64,000 bases of DNA. It comes from Diadema setosum. Lineage: Eukaryota > Echinodermata > Echinoidea > Diadematoida > Diadematidae. This document shows, piece by piece, positions 36,374 through 47,894 of the stretch. The notes below the pieces were generated by a model. That model had not been told where the DNA came from. It did not search any database and worked only from the letters and a program-made list of their open reading frames with translations. The DNA lies in assembly GCF_964275005.1 (NCBI RefSeq), contig NC_092686.1, forward strand, positions 18,676,547-18,740,546, read 5' to 3'. The first letter of the stretch is position 1. Every line of letters starts with the position of its first letter. Position numbers and translations under genes: made by a program.

Positions 36374-39300
36374 CTGAAAAACATATGAACTGACAGCTTG
36401 TACTACACAATATAACCAAAGACATCTAACTTTGAAGAAAAATTAAATCTCATTGTTATTCCACACAATGTATTTCCATTGGCACAAAATTCCAAGAGTG
36501 CCTTGAAACATTGACATCGCCTTAGGGCTCTGTTAGACACTGTAGCTGACCTCTGTGTGTAAAATACCTTTTTAATCAACCTGCAGAGAGTAAGGTTTCC
36601 ATGCAATCAAAATCGTCCAGTGGACATTATGGATTCTGAGGTGATTGACAATGCACTACATATTTCAGAGGAGCACAACCTCAAAGAAGACAATGCTGTA
36701 CAATGTTTGTCAGCAACTGCAGAGGTGGAGATGGTTTCTGTCTGTGATGTTGTGCTATCAGCTGCAGAGGCTACAAGTAAATCAGATTATTCTGATGACC
36801 GAGAACTAACACAAAGAAGATGCACAGGGGCAAATAAGTTTATACATCGTGTATACTTTATGCCCAACATCAAGGTAAATCAAGGTAAGAGCAGTGCAGC
36901 ATAAAACATAATGTTAGTTGGATACCATGCATACAAATGTACTGTACCCCAGACTTTTCATATCACATTAGTGAATATTATATGAGAGGTTTCAGCAGCA
37001 CACTAAAAACATGTAGTCTGTCCCCTTTATTACCAATCATGCAGCAATGACCATGTAGAAGAAAGATGAAAATCCCAATAGGTTACTGTAAAAGATTTCT
37101 GTGAAACAACACACCATACTGCATGGCCCGGTAGCCTACTGAGATGGTATGACAGTGCGCTAGAGTAGCGTGCGACTGTGCTTTCGTACCAGTAAAGGTG
37201 GATGAGACATGGAATTCTTTCATTTCATAAACTAGTGTAAAATGCAATTTCAATTTAAGCGATTTCCATGAATTCCAAACCACTGTTCACGCATCTTTGG
37301 GGGCAGATCTACATAATGATCATAATATTGGCTACCCTTTCATGGTATACCAGACATATTGCATTCAGCTTGACGAATATTACACTCGTCCATCGTGCAA
37401 TATTCATCTGGCTTCACATAATTGATCAGGTATACCACTCAAGGACAGCCAATTACTCCGCTACAAAGCTATCTTGACATCAAGAAATCAGTATTTCTAC
37501 TACACTGTATATTGATATTATGATGGCAAAGAAAAGGTGCTGAATTTGATGGGAGTGTACATTGGCGTGTACACGTAGGGTCTGTACAGTGTAAATGTAT
37601 GAAATAGCAGTTTTGCATGTGTGACAATTATACATTGTACAAATGTGCCTGTACCTTCCTTTTGTTCTGGCCTTGTATTTCCAATAATGCCCACAAATCA
37701 AATCAATTTATTCTGATATGCTCTCTTTGACCTTGGCCATTTGACGTAAAAAACACCCAATTTTCTCATTTTAAATCTTAGTAAAATTGGTGTCCAGTTA
37801 CTGAGCCCCAACTGTCCTTAGTTGTTATATTATACAACCTACCGAAACAGGGAACTACAACTGTAACCATACTTGAAAAAGTACAGTACAGGTACGTACA
37901 TGTATGAAAGGCATAATGAATTTAATGTCTACGTCTTTCATACAGTCCAGCTCGCAATGCAACGCGCTGGCAACTAGGTGCAAGTGAGCTCACAAAATCT
38001 GACCAACGATAGATTGTGCAATCCTGCAGCCAGGGCCTCCAGTCAGTCCAAGGGTTTGAATACCATTACCAAATCTTATTTTTGTAACCAGTGGAGGTGT
38101 TGCCTGCAGGATTGTGCGATAAGTGGTAACCCATATCCCATGGAGGCACAGGCTGTAGGTCTGCGCAATCTATTGCCGGTCACCATGTGAGTTCAATTGC
38201 ACCTGACCAACGATAGATTGTGCAATCCTGCAGTCAGGGCCTCCAGTCAGTCCAAGGGTTTGAATACCAAATCTTATTTTTGTAACCAGTGGAGGTGTTG
38301 CCTGCAGGATTGTGCGATAAGTGGTAACCCCCATATCCCATGGAGGCACAGGCTGCAGGTCTGCGCAATCTATTGCCGGTCACCATGTGAGTTCAATTGC
38401 ACCCAGTTGTCTGCAACGTTGCATGCAAGCTGCCCTGTATAAGACTGTCGCTACAACTGTACATGTAGTCAAGCATTTTATTACCATAAGGTTTTGTACG
38501 ACCAAAAATTATTTTCAATAGCTGATTTAGATATACTACACGATGTGCAGAAAAATATTCCTTCAAATTTCATGCTCTTTATTGAGTTTTCATGAAGTCC
38601 AACACAATGAGTGATGAAAGCTCCAGATGCGTTATCTCTCGCACATAAATCTTTGCTAGTACTAAGATAACTAGACGGTAAGAGTTACAGATCTAACGTT
38701 AGTACTACAGTCAGCACTAGTAGTCTAGTAGTGACTAGTAGTACCAGAGCAAATGTACACGCGGTTCCTAGTCCTACTGTAGACCTAGTCCTACTGTAGA
38801 TCTAGGCCTACAAGTATAGACTCTATGTACAGCTGATGTGCTGTCCCCCTGAATATTACCACACATGTGAGAAATGACACCAATCTCGAGATTGCAATTG
38901 GAAAACAGATAACATATCTTGAATTGATCATGATTTCCCTTCCTAGAAATTTTGACAATTTGTTGAGGCTGGGTTAGTGAGGAACAATAAGCTAAAAATG
39001 AAAACGTTCATATACGGCTAGTGATAATTTACATGTATGGCTGGGTCTACTACTGTGACCGTACACGTTCACTAATTGACTTAATCAGGCCTAGGTCTAG
39101 TCATTGAGTCATCATAGTACTTTTTGTCGTAAGTTGGACGTCAGTATTTATTGTGATAATCATTTAAAAAAAAAAATGTGAATAAGACTGTTTTAAATTG
39201 TGTCATCGTTCATCGCGATAGTTGCATGATCAACGCTGCGGTACAACTGTACCGGTAATTCAAGTAACGGTAACGCTATCGTTACATGGATTTAGAAGGT

Positions 39301-39386
39301 TATAAATTCAGCGTTCAGTGAATGTCATTTGCAACTGAATAAAAAATAGGTACAATTATATATCATACAAGTTGAGTTTCACCCAC
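36374..39386. other. Intron-like DNA between predicted exons B and A
   Basis: Contains a plus-strand 95-codon frame at 36620-36904 of unknown meaning and a two-copy 204-bp tandem duplication at 37999-38403. No further exons recognised. Confidence 0.4.
37999..38403 (+). repeat. Two-copy 204-bp tandem duplication
   Basis: Units start at 37999 and 38203 with CTGACCAACGATAGATTGTG and differ by only a few bases and small gaps. Each unit is itself partly self-complementary: 'tgcaatcctgcag' near the start pairs with 'ctgcaggattgtgc' later. Confidence 0.92.
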
Positions 39387-39523
39387 CTTGGCTTATCAGA
39401 GGCTTCTGACTCAGTCTGAGTGCATGTAGAAACTTGCACAACGGGTTGATCCCGCAATCCTGGCACACAGTGCTGATGCCCAGTGCGAGTGGTGGACATC
39501 CAGCAGATGACCAGCAAAGTCAT
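39387..39523 (-). CDS. First coding exon A of the ballast-domain gene (predicted)
   Basis: The frame ends TQTESEASDKP with AG before donor GTGGGT at 39386. That leaves two bases, which exon B's first base completes. Upstream in frame are two ATGs, at 39523 (MTLLVICW) and 39499 (MSTTRTGHQHCVPG); the second gives a more typical hydrophilic start. The exon lies about 0.5 kb inside the right end of the TTAA element, so the promoter would lie within the element at about 39550-40030. A longer overlapping frame in another phase (39411-39671) is open but does not join exon B. Family not recognised. Confidence 0.5.
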
Positions 39524-40404
39524 CCTGTGTTGAATGGCTTGATGGGCCGTGAAGGGCAACGTTTATCTTGTTCATTTCTTGCCGATAAACAGCTCGCACC
39601 TCCTCCCACTGGATCCAGCATTTACCAAGTCGTATCCGCGACATAATGGCACGCAGATTGAAGTTCGACACAAAGATCAGAATAAACGATCTGAGTGTTG
39701 AAGACAGTGTTTGAAAGCACCGAACAGATCGCGAAGTGATTTACGTGACAACGTACGTACGCATAACCATGGGATGTACCATCGATCATGGTATACATAC
39801 TATGCGCTGGACTGCGCATAATGCGGGATCGAAGCAAGCCGCTGTGCTGCAGGGCCATCCCCTACGGGAACCTGGTGGTCTGTGTGTTAAGTCTATGGGG
39901 ATTTCAGAATTCAGTGTGGAAGGGTTAAATTGCTGCACGCCGCTTGGCATTATGGGGGAAATGCTGGGCACCACAGAGAAAAATGAGCCTTATGATGGCG
40001 CTAGACATGTTTCTTGCCAGTGCAGACGCACTTTAAGTGCTTCATTATGCCCCACCTTCCCCATACTGTAGTCGGGATCTTCAACATGCAGCCGTTCCGA
40101 GTAAATATTTATGATCTCACAACCTCCACCTTCATAATGGTTATTTTTCAGCACTCGGTATCATATTTATTATGTATGATAACGACCAATATAATCGCCA
40201 ACATCTATACGTATGTTATGTTTTTTTTTTTATTTGATTATGCCAATATCCAATGACGGGGCGTGTTTTGTTTTTGTAAGGTGCTTGCAGTTAGTCTCCT
40301 TTTTTTTTTGTGTCTGTATGTATGTGTTTGGGGGTGTCTTTCGATCGTTTGGGGTATTAGTGTCTTATAAAGAGATTTATTTCATACAGGCGAGGTATTC
40401 TAAA

Positions 40405-40777
40405 GGGATAGTATAGTTTTGTTTGAGATGAGAGATTCAAATTTTAAACTTTTGCAAGATAATTAGAAATCACCTGTGAAATTTAAAATGATACAGTTCT
40501 AAAATAAATTCAAAGTGTACTGTATTAAAAACGGTTTAAATGGCCGAGATATCCAAAAACATAGTAAAACATCGGGCCAAACAAAAGGTGGGTCCAACGA
40601 TTTATTAGGATCCCTTTGTTTTGAATATCTGAGCCACTTCAAAACCATTTTTCATCGAATAAACTTTGAATTCCTCGTAGAATTACGTGCTCTTTCATAT
40701 TTCATAAGAAGTTTCTCATTATCTCACAAAAAAGTTGGAAACCTGACGCCCCATCTCAGACAATACTATACCATCCC
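40405..40777. mobile_element. TTAA-type MITE within the left arm
   Basis: Ends GGGATAGTATAGTTTTG and CAATACTATACCATCCC are inverted, flanked by TAAA and TTAA. The interior is inverted about its middle. The mirror copy in the right arm is at 58884-59256; a distant relative is at 540-936. Confidence 0.75.
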
Positions 40778-41689
40778 TTAAATTTTCAATGCCTTCCCTT
40801 TATTTTAAGATGGTGACCGCGGTTCCCCCCCCCCCCAAAAAAAAAAAAAGAAAGAAAGAAAGAAGAAATTATATGTTTAAAGAAAGTGAAATCCATGCAA
40901 ACTGACAACTCGGGGTTTTTTTTTTTTCACTTCTAACAATGGGTACACCGTAAATTGAACATCCAAACAGTACACCTAAATATGTATGCAAAATCGGGCT
41001 TTACACAAAAAAGTTGCAGTTTCTTTTGGTAATACGTAATACAACTAGTGTCATGGCAAAGGCTATCATAATGGAGTGTAAAACCCAATTTTCTTAACTT
41101 CACGAGAGCTAGAAATGATACAAAGCACTGGCTTACATTTTGTCAGTTACCATATACGACACGAATTCCATGTGTTACCATGTCACACAAAAAAGTGGAG
41201 AACTGCATTCAACTTCTCATTGAATTCATGCAAAAATAATTTCTAACCTAGCGACTGATCGGTAGGACAAGTTCGATTACATTCCACTCTTCACAGTGAA
41301 GCTTATTAAAAGAGATGTTACATTTTGAAATCTGCTTGTTGAATATATTTGATTGTTTAAAAGCTTTTATTCTTAAGTCCAAGCATGTGTGATTTTTTTT
41401 TCCTGCTTGAGACATGTTAGAGTCGCAGAATTTGGTAATTATTTCTAATCATGAATGTATTACCCTGACACTGACGAAGAAATGAAGGAGTGGGAGGGGG
41501 CGAACTCATCCTCCGGAGGAGAAAATTCCTCTACTTTCAACGTTAGTATACATATACTAATGAAATTATAAATTACGACGGCATTCTATATACGTCGCCG
41601 ATAAAAGTTTATATGGAATTGCGTGTGTTTGTGTGTGCCTGTATGGCGCGCCAGAGGGGAATCAAATATTTATGTTCGACACCAACTAA

Positions 41690-42045
41690 AAAACCATTTC
41701 ATCAATTTAAATTTCATTCCACAAAAATATGTTCGATAAAATATATATTTCATAAAATATATATTCAAACAAAATATATATTTGACAAGAAAATATGAAG
41801 GTTTGACCGAAATATATTCGACAAAATATATATTTGACAAAAATATATATGTTTCACCAAAAATATATTTCACAAAAATATATTTGATCAAAAATATATT
41901 TGACACAAACTATGTTTGACCCAAAATATATTTGACAAAAAATATATTTGACCAAAAATCATATTTGACCAAAATATATTCGACAAAAAAATATATGTAT
42001 TTCACCAAAAATATATTAGACCCAAGATATATTTGACATGGCGTT
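41690..42045 (+). repeat. 'aaatatatttgac' minisatellite (left arm)
   Basis: About 22-25 imperfect units of 13-18 bases (AAAATATATTTGACAA/CACC), followed by 'cattcgatgaacaaaaa' units to 42130. The inverted partner is at 56560-57015. Confidence 0.88.
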
Positions 42046-42494
42046 CTATACTTACGACAAGAAATCATTCGATGAACAAAAAACCATTCGATGAACAAAA
42101 AATCATTCCATGAAAATAAAAAGTCATTCGATGACAATACAGCGCAGCGCAAGCTATTACGCTGCACGTGTCGTTGCGTGTACACTGTGGTATACACCAT
42201 CAATTTGCAAATTGCTTGCGCATGCACATCCGCGCTTGCTTGCTAGCCCGTATACCGTGCGGTGAGAGCTAGACGCTCGCGTGGTACGCGCGCTATTATA
42301 CAAAGCATATTTAGCGATTTCGATGTCTGTCTCTTCTGAAAGTGGGAGTAGGAACGATCTCGATGGCGTTATGCAAGAGATTCAGCTCCGCCATTGCCAG
42401 TGAGATGACGAGCGCGAGATCGATCGGGATCAGGTCGCCCGGTCGTGGACATACTTGGAGACTAAGTTAGCACGAGCAGAGCAACATCAGCGGT

Positions 42495-42558
42495 AACCGC
42501 AGCAGCGACCCCAACACGTTACTGGTACAGCGCCCGGCCGCCCCGGGCGGGGGTTACA
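42495..42558. repeat. GC-rich dispersed repeat at inner end of left arm
   Basis: Reads GGTAACCGCAGCAGCGACCC and 'cagcgcccggccgccccgg', the complement of 56066-56130 and a relative of 9012-9098. Confidence 0.65.
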
Positions 42559-42560
42559 TC

Positions 42561-43925
42561 AGCGGCAGCGTTTACGAATAGCCCGACCAGACGGAGGTAC
42601 GCTGTGCGAATATCCTACGTACAGCGACTGGGCTGTGAACAGCGCCTGCCATGACGATCCGGTCTCCAACCCAAACATCAAGCAGGCCAAGGGCAAGACC
42701 ACAGCCTGAGGCTGTTAATAGGCTCAGGCTCAACCACCGGCACCGCACCGGCACTACGGATACGGGCTCAGCCTCAGCAACCCCAGGTTGGTAAACTGTC
42801 GTAGACCGATGAGATCTGTATCTGTATGGTTTAGTCAGCAAAATGTCCAGGAAGACATATCCACGCTAACTTGTAGAGGAGCACTACGTGTGGACAGAGC
42901 GCGACCATTGAAATTTGTCTGAGATCTGTCTCTTCTCGTTGCCGTCGGCCGGTCATGGGCTTCTTAGAGACAGATTCCGGCGGTAGTAAAATGGTAATGC
43001 AGTGAGCCAGTATTGGCAGTAGGCCTAGGCCTAAGCCAATATCGTATCTAAGAGCAAGAAGATATACCTCAAATTTCACTCTACCAAATTCCACCAAAAT
43101 TTCAGGGATTCCTTAGTATCTCATTTCCAGTCACTCACATAAATTTGAATTAAATGAGACATGGGGAAGCATTGAATTCAACGTTGACTTAGTTGTGGTT
43201 GTTTCTGCTCGCGCTCACAGCTTACGCTGTCTAATGTTAACGTTTACACATTACGGTGGCTTTTAAATAAGGGGAACCATCATAGACATCATAAAAAACA
43301 AGGTTATATGCCTTCTAACCTGGAGTAATGTGTAACTCATCATGAAATATAGATTGCTAGTTGTTCTCCCCCCCCCCCCATGAGACTAACAATTAGAGTT
43401 ACTGTCACACAGGTCAGTATCATTACGACAGCGCGTTGCTGACTGCAGTTATTCACGCGATCACGATTACTCTCCACAGGCATTCATTGTCGGCAGGTAG
43501 TTCGCCGTACAGGAGGAAAAGAATATGAAGTTTCCGTGACAACCTGAGGACATACGTTGATGCAGCAGGAAGAGATGATGGATGTGTGAGGTAAGACATC
43601 GTGTCCTCATTGCTAGATTCCCACTGGTGTGATATTTTGAATGGAAAGTGCTTCAGTAATATTATACTAATCACAGAGTGAGGAAAATTGACTTTATTTC
43701 TTTTTTTTTTCTTCTATGAATGTGATGTTTCTTATGGAAAGTTATGAGATTGAATAAGCTGAATGAACAATTCTCAGAGGATATAGATATAAACAGCCAT
43801 CCCTATCTTTCAACAGAGCAGAATTCTGGATGCCTAATCCAGTCAAGTACTAACTTAGTCAAGTACTTGTACTGTTTGAAAATTGTTGTTCAAATTTTAC
43901 CTCTTTATTGTTATTTATTTGTGTG

Positions 43926-43958
<33 letters not shown>

Positions 43959-44669
43959 TGAAACTAAAGTTTCAAAGATGAAGTTTAGGAAGTCAAGACT
44001 TTATGCCCCATTGTGAATGTTTTTTACTTTTGTGATAAACTTGGAATATAGTGATTTGGTGTGTTTTTTCAAAGCTAGTAATATTAGGAATAATAAAGTA
44101 GTGATGGTAGTGATCATAATAAAATTTTCATGATGAATTATCACTGTTGTTATTTACTTGAATAATGAAAATGATGTTTCTAGTCATGACTATCATCATC
44201 ATCATCATCATCATTTATCATTGCTTTCCCCCTTGCAGAATTACAATATATATGCCTCTAAATATATTGTAGGCAAACTGTAATAGCAGTACCTAGAGAA
44301 ACCTGAAACAAGTACTGGTACATCAATATGGTACTAATTGGAAACATTTCAGTTCATCTTTTCAACATCAAGTTTATTATATGTTGATAAAATTATGTTC
44401 CAAAAGGTATACAGTATTTACCCAGTAATGTCATGCATTGTATTTCTGTTGTTTCCACTAATACACAATGGCAGCTACAGTGTGAGTTTGAGGCCATGAG
44501 GGGACCTGTAACTATGCCGTCTACGAGATCTGGGAAACAGAAGAGGACTGGAAGACGTGGAGTCACTTTGTGTTGATCTCTATTGATCCAGTGATGGTTT
44601 TGCCAAGGTTTGACACTAGCTCCTTATTATAAAGCATAGATTATTAAGTTCAGAAGAAAATCAAGCAAA
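42561..44669. other. Start of the spacer between the giant arms
   Basis: No recognised protein. A (TG)n run lies at 43920-43957 and (ATC)n at about 44196-44216. A splice-like donor 'gtgtgaggtaag' at about 43586 could end an untranslated exon, but nothing supports it further. Confidence 0.4.
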
Positions 44670-45112
44670 CAATTCCATACTTCTTCAAATTCATGAAATT
44701 CTTCCGTCGAGATGTTTTCATTGCGACTGATTGACAAATTGCCCCACATCGACGTAAATAAGCACTGAATTGATCAGTGTTTTAGTAGTAGCCATGATAT
44801 TTACGTCGATGTGGGGCAATTTGTCAATCAGTCGCAATGAAAACATCTCGACGGAAGAATTTCATGAATTTGAATAACAAAGCAGTACCCGCTGCATGCT
44901 ATAAGGATTAGAACCAACACTTGCTGTCGGGCGAAAGCTCGGTGGTCTAGTGGAGATGACGCCTGTCCGGTGATCAGGAGGTCGTAGGTTCGAATCCTGC
45001 TCGAGTATGTACGCCCATGATTTTTTATCATGGCTACTACTAAAACACTGATCAATTCAGTGCTTATTTACGTCGATGTGGGGCAATTTGTCAATCAGTC
45101 GCAATTCCATAC
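44670..45112 (+). mobile_element. tRNA-derived SINE with an inverted 5' duplication
   Basis: The head (about 44936-45010) has a Pol III A box TGGTCTAGTGG (44943) and an exact B box GGTTCGAATCC (44987). The tail ends 'caatttgtcaatcagtcgca'. The same tail occurs inverted at 44718-44797, and 44683-44758 with 44801-44876 form an apparently perfect palindrome of about 76 bp. The whole composite is flanked by CAATTCCATAC (44670-44680 and 45102-45112), so it was inserted as one piece. No LINE partner seen. Confidence 0.85.
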
Positions 45113-45885
45113 ATCATTTGTCAGAATAAATTGTGCAGTATTAAAAGAAAAAAAAAGTGTCTTGTTCAGAATGTGTTCACTGTTATTGTAGTTTGTGTTT
45201 ATTTGTTTGTTTGGTGGGTCGTAGGATTTCTGTACCAGATGTAATTGCTTATGATTTGTGGTATTTTGTAGTACATGTATCATGTTCTTTGTTGATAAGC
45301 TTGTCTTGTATTCTTTCAGGAACTTTGCTGGTGCCAAGTCAAAGTCTTTCCGTCGAGAGAATGTGGATCTTTTGGACAAACCAGAGCAGCTGTCTTCAAT
45401 GGCTATACCAGGTGAGAGTCATGTTACCCCAGTGATAGCTGGAGTCCAATTCCAGAGTGGTTAACCCTGACTTTAACTAGTGGGGAAATTCTGTTTAATC
45501 AACATATTGCTTACAGGAGCCATGCTTGTGCTGCGATAACTATTTTATCAGAGGATCCTGATCAGTGTATATCAAAATTTTACGACCCTCATAAAGGTAG
45601 TTACATCAATCAGCTAATCTTTGAGGAGTTGTAGATTCAGAAAGAAATGAAGACAGGATACTGTAAAGATTTTTGTTTCAAAAAGTAGATTCTAGAGTAT
45701 CTATCTTGTGTTGCAATAATCAAAAGTGCACACCCAATTCTTAACAATCTCTATTCTCTACTTACACAAAATGTTGTTCTTACACCCCAATGGAAGTAGT
45801 TTTGTGCATACTGTAAAGCAAGAAATATTTGCAGTGTGAAATTTTCTTGAATCACAGCTGACAGCCTTTTTTTTTCTTTTTTTTT
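45113..45885. other. Spacer with one exon-like segment
   Basis: 45320-45411 is bounded by 'ttctttcag' and donor GTGAGA and could be a 92-base exon (one frame gives SKSFRRENVDLLDKPEQLSS), but all three frames are open and no family fits. The rest is unremarkable. Confidence 0.3.
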
Positions 45886-47010
45886 ATGCCTCCGCCACGA
45901 AGTGGTGCCGGAGGCATTATGTTTTCGGGTTGTCCGTCCGTCCGTCCTTCCGTCCGTAATGAATTTTGTGGACAGCGTAACTAAAAAACGTTTTGAGGTA
46001 TCCTAATGAAACTTGGCATGTATGTGTATTAGGGGGTGAAGTTGTGCCTATCAACTTTTGGGTGCACATGCTCAAGATCAAAGGTCAAAAGGTCAAGGTC
46101 AAATACGTAAAATTTCACTATTTCCAACATATCTATGCAATGCCTGAAGATATTTTCTTAAAACTTGGTGTATACATGTATTACCCAATTAAGATTCTCT
46201 GGTGGAAGTTTGGGGTCATGAGGTCAAAGGTCAAAAGGTCAAGTAACAATATTTTTTTGTCCGTAATTTGGAAATTGTTCATGGTATCTTCATGGAACAT
46301 AGCATATATACATGTACTGACTGACAATGATTATCTAGAGAATTTAGGGTTCATGGGGTCAAAGGTCAGGGGCCAAAGAAAAGGGCAACACTTCAACATT
46401 TTACTATTTCCCTCATATTTATGCAATGCCAGCGGGATTATTTTTTTTTTTTTTTACACTTGGTGTATGCATGTATAACCTGATAGAGATTCTCTGGAAA
46501 CTTTTTCTTTTTTCTTTTTTTTTTGCCTTAAAGGTCAAAAGGTCAAAGATCAAGGGAAAGTGCTGAACTAACTTTTTCCTCCATATCTCAGAAGTGGCTC
46601 AAGGTATCATGAAACTTTCTACATATTTATGCATGTTCTGCCTGACAGTGATTATCCTATGAATTTTACCGTCAAAGGCCAGATGAAAATGGTAACAATG
46701 TACTTTTCAATTAATACAGAAATTGCACTTTTTCTCCATACCTTGAAAAGTACTCAATGCATAAACTTATGAATGGGCAAAGTCAAGTTAAAGTCCTTAT
46801 ATCCCCAAATGCATGCTCTCCTATTCATCCAATCAAACTTAGGTCAAGGAAGGTGAATATTCAACACATTTGTGACAAACTTGTTATTTTAATATTTTGC
46901 CAATTGTGTGAAAATGTAATCACACATTGTCCACATGTACAGTAGACCTATTAGGAGAATCATGCATTATGGCGGAGGCATACCAGTCGCCTTAGCGACA
47001 TTTCTAGTTC
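45886..47010. mobile_element. Non-autonomous 'GGAGGCAT' element with AGGTCA-rich core
   Basis: The left end ATGCCTCCGCCACGAAGTGG is followed by its own complement 'tgccggaggcat'. The right end reads 'ggcggaggcataccagtcgc' and 'cttagcgacatttctagtt'. The core repeats units with 'tatttatgcaatgcc', 'acttggtgtat(g/a)catg' and clusters of AGGTCA. The 161-codon plus-strand frame at 45993-46478 is only the translation of these repeats. I believe similar ends are common in marine invertebrate DNA, but the superfamily is unknown to me. Confidence 0.7.
46221..46241 (+). promoter_or_regulatory. Clustered AGGTCA half-sites (DR1/DR2)
   Basis: AGGTCAAAGGTCA at 46221-46233 is a perfect DR1, the spacing used by HNF4/RXR-type nuclear receptors, followed by another AGGTCA two bases on. 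Similar clusters lie near 46080-46101, 46351-46368 and 46530-46550. Binding is untested and the words may merely reflect the repeat. Confidence 0.35.
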
Positions 47011-47776
47011 AGCATGCCACTTGAATTCAATGCATACAGTGCATACAGTGTAAACAAGAACTTTTGCATGTACATGTATTTTGATTTTGTGACTCTTTGA
47101 TCTCACAAAATTTGCAAAATTGGAATACAGTGTACACACGAAAATGTTTGGCTTAAAATGGTTCACTATTTTTGCTTCAATTGAGTTCTGCATGCCAAAA
47201 ACGAAAGATTGTATACTTCATTCCGTTCAAAATAATTGTATGGTGGAATAATTATTCAAATATAGGCATTAAAGACTCTAATCAGTGTTTTCACGGAAGA
47301 ATTAAAATGGGTTGATGCTTATTCTCCAACAAACGTTATTCATTCATCCATTTCATTCATTCATCTCATTTATTTTCACTTTCATTATTGGTTGACAAAA
47401 TCTGTATTAAAAACACAAACAAACAAACAAAAATGCACTGTGTCAAATATGATAATGGAGAAATCATGAGAAGCACAACGTAGTCTTATTGAAAATGACC
47501 CCTTAATAACAAATGATGTAAATATGTGTAATCATTTATAATCATTTGTAATTTGATTGAAACGAATATGAATACAAATTGTGATAAGATTATGTATTGA
47601 TTTCTACTTTGCAAGAAATCAGTTGAAATTTGAATTATTGATGAAAACTTATCCTGTAATGACCAATTTGCATGGACACATTAATGGGTTAAATGCAAAA
47701 GTATGAAGTGAAGGATCTATGAAGATAGATTGCAACATATGAGTTTGTTTGTTTGTTTGTTTCTCTGTGTTGGTAG
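47011..47776. other. Non-coding spacer upstream of the SPCA fragment
   Basis: AT-rich; no upstream SPCA exon could be found here. Confidence 0.4.
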
Positions 47777-47894
47777 GAGCATAGCTGCCTTGGACCCTGA
47801 TAGCCCTATCCATCATCATGAGGTTTCCCAACCCACTCAATGCCATGCAGAGCCTTTGGATCAACGTCATCATGGAAGGACCACCTGCTCAAGG
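47777..47894 (+). pseudogene. SPCA (ATP2C1-type) Ca2+-ATPase exon, frameshifted
   Basis: SPCA pumps move Ca2+ and Mn2+ into the Golgi. After acceptor 'gttggtag' the exon reads SIAAL, then, one base later, [12 protein letters not shown] followed by [20 protein letters not shown] and Q, before donor GTGAGC. This is the segment leading into and through the sixth membrane helix, with the conserved N-W-I-N and GPPAQ residues. One extra G at 47792-47793 shifts the frame and would create an early stop. The exon closes with GG, two bases of a codon finished by the next exon, as in a normally spliced gene. Confidence 0.88.

Larger units (their letters stand above)
24165..40036. mobile_element. 15.9-kb TTAA-flanked DNA element carrying a spliced gene
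   Basis: Element 24169-40032 is bordered by TTAA on both sides (24165-24168, 40033-40036). Its ends match inverted in 13 of 16 bases: AGCCCGTCTGCACTAG and AGTGCGTCTGCACTGG, with AGCGCCATC a little further in on each side. The right arm of the giant inverted repeat holds the unoccupied site (59633-59645), reading 'ttagg' where the two flanks would join as 'ttaag'. TTAA targets belong to piggyBac and Kolobok; no transposase was recognised, so it may be non-autonomous. It contains a minus-strand gene with a ballast-like domain and several nested transposons. Confidence 0.85.
40037..42560 (+). repeat. Giant inverted repeat, left arm, inner part
   Basis: It is the reverse complement of about 56063-59635. 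Between 41000 and 41400 it differs from 58280-58690 at very few positions by eye, while the innermost part (42130-42560) is clearly more diverged. No protein was recognised; it includes a TTAA-type MITE and an 'aaatatatttgac' minisatellite. At 41630-41650 it retains an unoccupied version of the site where the right arm has a 0.95-kb insertion. Confidence 0.93.

Noticed and set aside
36620-36904. Plus-strand exon of a host gene
   Set aside because: 95 open codons, but opposite in strand to the phase-matched gene and matching no family I know.
24165-40036. Polinton/Maverick identity for the 15.9-kb element
   Set aside because: Size and AG-start ends are suggestive, but the flanks share TTAA and not a 6-bp duplication, and no polymerase, integrase or capsid sequence was recognised.
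44940-45010. Functional tRNA gene
   Set aside because: A and B boxes are good, but the anticodon stem is mismatched, position 33 is not T, and the unit is part of a duplicated SINE.
45320-45411. Exon of the SPCA gene upstream of 47777
   Set aside because: Splice sites are good but none of the three open frames matches any part of the pump.
45993-46478. 161-codon plus-strand frame
   Set aside because: Lies wholly inside the GGAGGCAT element and repeats with its units.
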